Origin: Pseudoneobacillus sp042683745
Lineage (GTDB): Bacteria > Bacillota > Bacilli > Bacillales > Cytobacillaceae
Assembly: GCF_042683745.1 (NCBI RefSeq)
Contig: NZ_JBHUJX010000022.1
Coordinates: 62,001-126,000, forward strand
DNA: 64,000 bases
Direction: 5' to 3'
The position numbers and the translations under genes are program-made. The notes beneath the pieces are model-generated. The model searched no databases, was not told where the DNA came from, and saw nothing but the letters and a program-made list of their open reading frames with translations. Numbering within the stretch: position 1 is the stretch's first letter; every line of letters begins with the position of its first letter. Below, in pieces: positions 61,271-64,000 of the stretch.

Positions 61271-62140
61271 TTGGTGAAATTATCAAACCGAGTGGCAAGA
61301 GTCTTCCGTTTAGCGGAAGAAGAAATTCTTTTTAAAAAAGTAAAAGTTGTTATGCCAATTCATTTGCTTATTGCTTGTTTAGTAGAAAGAACAGGCGTAT
61401 TAGGAGAAATTTTGTTTAAAGGAAAATTCGACGTAGATGCTTTAAGGGCTGAAGGGGAACGGATGTATGAAACTCAAACTCCACAGGCATATAATAATCC
61501 TTACTTCAGCATCCCTATAAGTAAAGAGGTGGAGATGGTGCTAGAAGTAGCGCAGGACTATATGCATCGTTACAAACAAATTTTTTAAAATGAAGGACAT
61601 ATTCTGAAAGCACTCACAACTACAAGTGTACTAGACCATTTTTTAACAGAAGAAAACAAGAAAATAATCGTAACCCTCGGAACAACCTCAAGAGATATGA
61701 TTACTCATCTAGGTAATTATACATTCCCAGAAATCCATTCGCCACAGATTCGAAAAGCTGAAAAAGGAGATTCTGAGCAATTAATTCATTTTGTCAAACA
61801 TCAATTTTCGCAAGAATGGGCAGAGACGATTAAAAATGGTTTTCTAATAGATAATCCTTCGATTTATTTTGCATTAAGTGAAGATAGTCAAATCATTGGC
61901 TTTGCTGCTTTTGATGTGTTTAAAAATAGAAAAGGCTATTTTGGTCCTATGGGTGTTTCACTAAATAGTAGAGCAAAAGGAATCGGATATATGTTACTCC
62001 ATTATTGTCTAAAGGATATGAAAGAAATAGGGTATGAGTATGCGATATTTGGTGGTGCCGGACCGATAGAGTTTTATGAGAAATCATGTAATGCGGTTGT
62101 CATCCCTTTATTTACTGACCGAAAATCATATTCTTTATAA
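61271..62140 (+). pseudogene. Clp N-terminal domain/GNAT fusion gene broken by an in-frame stop
   Basis: Residues before the break (to TAA at 61586-61588) resemble a Clp N-terminal repeat (VARVFRLAEEEILFK, PIHLLIACLVERTGVLGEIL). The same frame stays open afterwards: NEGHILKALTTTSVLDHFL continues the Clp-type second repeat, then a GNAT domain follows (RKAEKGDSEQLIHFV, MGVSLNSRAKGIGYMLLHYCLKDM). Both halves lie in one frame with nothing but the stop between them. The GNAT half could still be expressed from ATG 61697 (147 residues), and the first half as a 105-residue protein. The likely start is TTG 61271, after GGGTGGGG. Nonsense mutation, or a sequencing error near the T/A run TTTTTTAAAA. Confidence 0.75.
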
Positions 62141-62153
62141 AAAGGTTTAGATA

Positions 62154-62183
62154 ATAGCCATGGGGATATTTCCCTATGGCTAT
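62154..62183. terminator. Stem-loop between convergent genes
   Basis: ATAGCCATGGGGA pairs with TCCCTATGGCTAT (one wobble), four-base loop. Weak T-tract (CTTATTCC). Confidence 0.55.
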
Positions 62184-62213
62184 CTTATTCCTAATTTATT
62201 TACGAGATTAAAA

Positions 62214-62723
62214 TTAATTATAAAAGTTTACACTTCTTTCATGTGCCTTTTTTATATACTCATAAAAAAGCAGCGTTAATGGCTGAACCAGTAAATAAAC
62301 AGTAAGGGAATATGGAAGCTGCCATTCTTTATAGTTAAAAACGTTAAAGTAATGTGAAAGCCATTCGTAAGCTGTTCCTCCAATGGAAGAAGCTATGATA
62401 TAAAGTAAAATTTTATAGCCTTTGATGTGCCATTTTTCATAAAAATACACAAAAAAATAGGAAAAAGGTGCGTATAGAAGATACGTGAGTATATCGAAAG
62501 CTTCAAACTTCCCTTTATCCATTAAATTATAGAAGTCTAAGGGTGGACCAGCTAATAGATGATCAAATAGCCTTGCGACTACCGCAGCATAAATCATCAT
62601 TAAAATCATTATAGTTGATGGTATCCGCTTCGGCAGGACAAAAACGGGAAAAATAGATATTAAAAAAGAAATAATAAGGAACCACTCATTTTGGTCAAAT
62701 GATTTCGGTAGCGGTATAATCAC
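62214..62723 (-). CDS. Small multi-pass membrane protein, CBO0543-like
   Basis: 169 residues with about five hydrophobic helices. The features match the small CBO0543-type membrane family: a first WFLIISFLISIFPVFVLPKR helix, then LLAGPPLDFYNLMDKGKFEAFDILTYLLYAPFSYFFVYFYEKW, and YEWLSHYFNVFNYKEWQLPYS. The function is unknown. It overlaps the upstream gene by 4 bases. Confidence 0.7.
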   Translation of the reverse strand: MIIPLPKSFDQNEWFLIISFLISIFPVFVLPKRIPSTIMILMMIYAAVVARLFDHLLAGPPLDFYNLMDKGKFEAFDILTYLLYAPFSYFFVYFYEKWHIKGYKILLYIIASSIGGTAYEWLSHYFNVFNYKEWQLPYSLTVYLLVQPLTLLFYEYIKKAHERSVNFYN

Positions 62724-63190
62724 TGAATTCCCTCCTTTCTTAGCATATATCTAAATACTTTATGAAGTGTTGTGGAAATCAAAAGAATGATAGGTATTGC
62801 CAAGAAAGAATTCCATATTCCCCAATCATGGTAGATAATGACTTTCCAATAAACGAGTAATAATTCCAAAGAATACATTAGAGCGATAAATAGGATGGAA
62901 AAAGAGATTCGATAGAATGGAGTTTTTATAACTGATAAGAGATTATGGAACCACAGCATCAATAAAGGCGTCGTAATAATTTCACTTATTCGAAATATAA
63001 TGAGATGATCATTTTCCTGTGAAACATCAGCCACATTCGTATTGATAATCAATATCCCATAGTAACTTGAAATTAAAAATTCGGTAATGATAAAAATGAA
63101 AATATTTTCTAACACTAGCAACGGCTTTTTACTAAGACAAAAGGCAAGTATTAAAATAAAGGTGAAGTCTAAATAAAGACTTAGGTTCAT
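62720..63190 (-). CDS. Small multi-pass membrane protein, upstream partner of 62214
   Basis: 156 residues with five hydrophobic helices and a Trp-rich last third (YWKVIIYHDWGIWNSFLAIPIILL), the general style of the downstream gene. The two appear to be diverged relatives or partners, translationally coupled. No catalytic motif and no assigned function. Confidence 0.65.
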   Translation of the reverse strand: MNLSLYLDFTFILILAFCLSKKPLLVLENIFIFIITEFLISSYYGILIINTNVADVSQENDHLIIFRISEIITTPLLMLWFHNLLSVIKTPFYRISFSILFIALMYSLELLLVYWKVIIYHDWGIWNSFLAIPIILLISTTLHKVFRYMLRKEGIQ

Positions 63191-63740
63191 ACAAAGTCAA
63201 CTCACTTGTACTTAAGATTTATATGTCCCTTTTTTATTTTTCCAATTGTCGTGTAATATATACAAGGTTGCCTTTATTTGATCAAGATAATATGGAGAGA
63301 GGATATCAGACCTAGAACTAAATAAAAATCCTTAATACCTTATTACAATGCGGTTCATATTCCATCCAAATTAGAATGGACGTATAATAGTGTGGATATA
63401 GATGTCGAGTAAAGTGGAGCCTATGCTGAATTAAATACACTTCTTGAAAGCCTATTTTTTTAGAGATTACGCTTTTAATTCTGGATGATTAAATTCAATG
63501 CTCGAGCTGAACAGAAGCCAAGATAGGTGGTATCCTATCTTGGCTATTTTCATATATTTATAAGCTTAGAAAACTCTAAAATCAAATTAGAAATAATTAT
63601 ATATTAAAATTGGTTTAACTAAAATAAAGGTTCATAAAGGATTCTAGAAAGAATGCATAAGAGCTACTGTCATTATAAAGCACAAACTGACAGGATTCCG
63701 TTTTATAATATTGTTAGTATGTAATCAGGGAGTGAGTATC
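63191..63740. other. 550-base intergenic region with no gene seen
   Basis: AT-rich, with only short chance frames. It holds a terminator-like stem at 63516-63549 with no gene ending before it, and a TATAAT at 63704-63709 that may be the -10 of the AraC gene, though no proper -35 stands at 17 bases. Confidence 0.5.
63516..63549 (+). terminator. Orphan terminator-like stem-loop
   Basis: AGCCAAGATAGG pairs perfectly with CCTATCTTGGCT (12 base pairs), followed by ATTTT. No gene ends upstream, so it may mark a decayed gene or a small RNA. Confidence 0.55.
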
Positions 63741-64000
63741 ATGGCATGGGTGGAATCATTACAAAAGGCGATCGAATATATGGAAGATAATTTATTAGAA
63801 GATATCTCTATTGAAAGTATAGCGAATCAAGCGAACTCTTCGGCATTTCATTTTCAACGAACATTTGCCATTTTGACTGATCTATCAGTTGGTGAATATA
63901 TTCGGCGCCGACGTTTGACATTAGCTGCACAAGAATTATCGAAAACAGACAGAAAAATCATTGATCTCGCCTATAAATATGGCTATGAAACTCCTGAGGC
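63741..64000 (+). CDS. AraC-family transcriptional regulator, 3'-partial
   Basis: Starts MAWVESLQKAIEYMEDNLLEDISIESIANQANSSAFHFQRTFAILTDLSVGEYIRRRRLTLAAQEL in outline: the first 86 residues form an N-terminal AraC helix-turn-helix pair (ISIESIANQANSSAFHFQRTF, then DLAYKYGYETPE). It runs off the window end. Regulators with the helix-turn-helix at the N-terminus usually continue with a GyrI-like effector-binding domain; that part is not visible. AGGGAGTG precedes the ATG. Confidence 0.88.
   Translation, partial: MAWVESLQKAIEYMEDNLLEDISIESIANQANSSAFHFQRTFAILTDLSVGEYIRRRRLTLAAQELSKTDRKIIDLAYKYGYETPE

Noticed and set aside
1..64000. CRISPR arrays, tRNA/rRNA genes, prophage or secondary-metabolite clusters
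   Set aside because: No regularly spaced direct repeats, no tRNA-like or rRNA-like stretches, and no phage or synthase genes were seen.

Overview
The window reads as chromosome of a low-GC, endospore-forming Bacillaceae bacterium (Bacillus/Neobacillus type). AT-rich codon use, AGGAGG-type ribosome sites, a GerA/B/C spore-germinant receptor operon, a KinD-like sporulation-type kinase, the bactofilin cluster yhbD-bacE-bacF and a yclNOPQ-type siderophore importer all point that way. No rRNA, tRNA, CRISPR array, prophage or transposase was seen.

Layout. 1-9.8 kb: end of an ABC permease, a YbaK deacylase, a VOC protein, two c-di-GMP enzymes, a chemotaxis receptor and small membrane proteins. 10-14.2 kb: a 1377-residue secreted nuclease/5'-nucleotidase of the YhcR type with a different C-terminus. 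14.3-19.2 kb: CPBP protease, then a NarL-type two-component system followed by a serine hydrolase and a lipoprotein. 19.2-24.4 kb: a dispersed repeat, small genes, a Nudix enzyme and an OmpR-type two-component system with a BcrAB-like ABC exporter. 24.4-31 kb: MocR regulator divergent from a double-GNAT protein, an MFS exporter and an orphan sensor kinase. 31-35.1 kb: Fur-type promoter, yclNOPQ and a heme-oxygenase-like ABM protein. 35.2-43.8 kb: a third c-di-GMP protein, the ger operon with an extra 52-residue gene, and the bactofilin cluster.

44.4-61.2 kb is the most interesting region. A ribose-type ABC importer is followed by genes of the methylthioribose kinase (MtnK) and methylthioribose-1-phosphate isomerase (MtnA) families. 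After two unrelated genes and a divergent DeoR regulator comes a bacterial microcompartment (BMC) operon: class II aldolase, CoA-acylating aldehyde dehydrogenase, five BMC-hexamer proteins, PduL phosphotransacylase, a BMC pentamer protein, a CoA-disulfide-reductase-like flavoprotein and a two-subunit CoA-transferase-like enzyme. The three core enzymes carry amphipathic terminal helices that look like encapsulation peptides. The kinase/isomerase/aldolase set matches the known 5-deoxyribose (drdK/drdI/drdA) route, giving DHAP plus acetaldehyde. My inference is that this is an encapsulated 5-deoxyribose (or related 5-modified pentose) pathway in which the aldehyde is made and oxidised inside a protein shell.

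61.2-64 kb: a Clp-N/GNAT fusion gene broken by a stop codon, two small membrane proteins and the start of an AraC regulator running off the window. Three copies of a dispersed intergenic hairpin repeat (19.3, 44.2 and 52.1 kb) lie in the window; two of them bracket the importer/kinase/isomerase segment.
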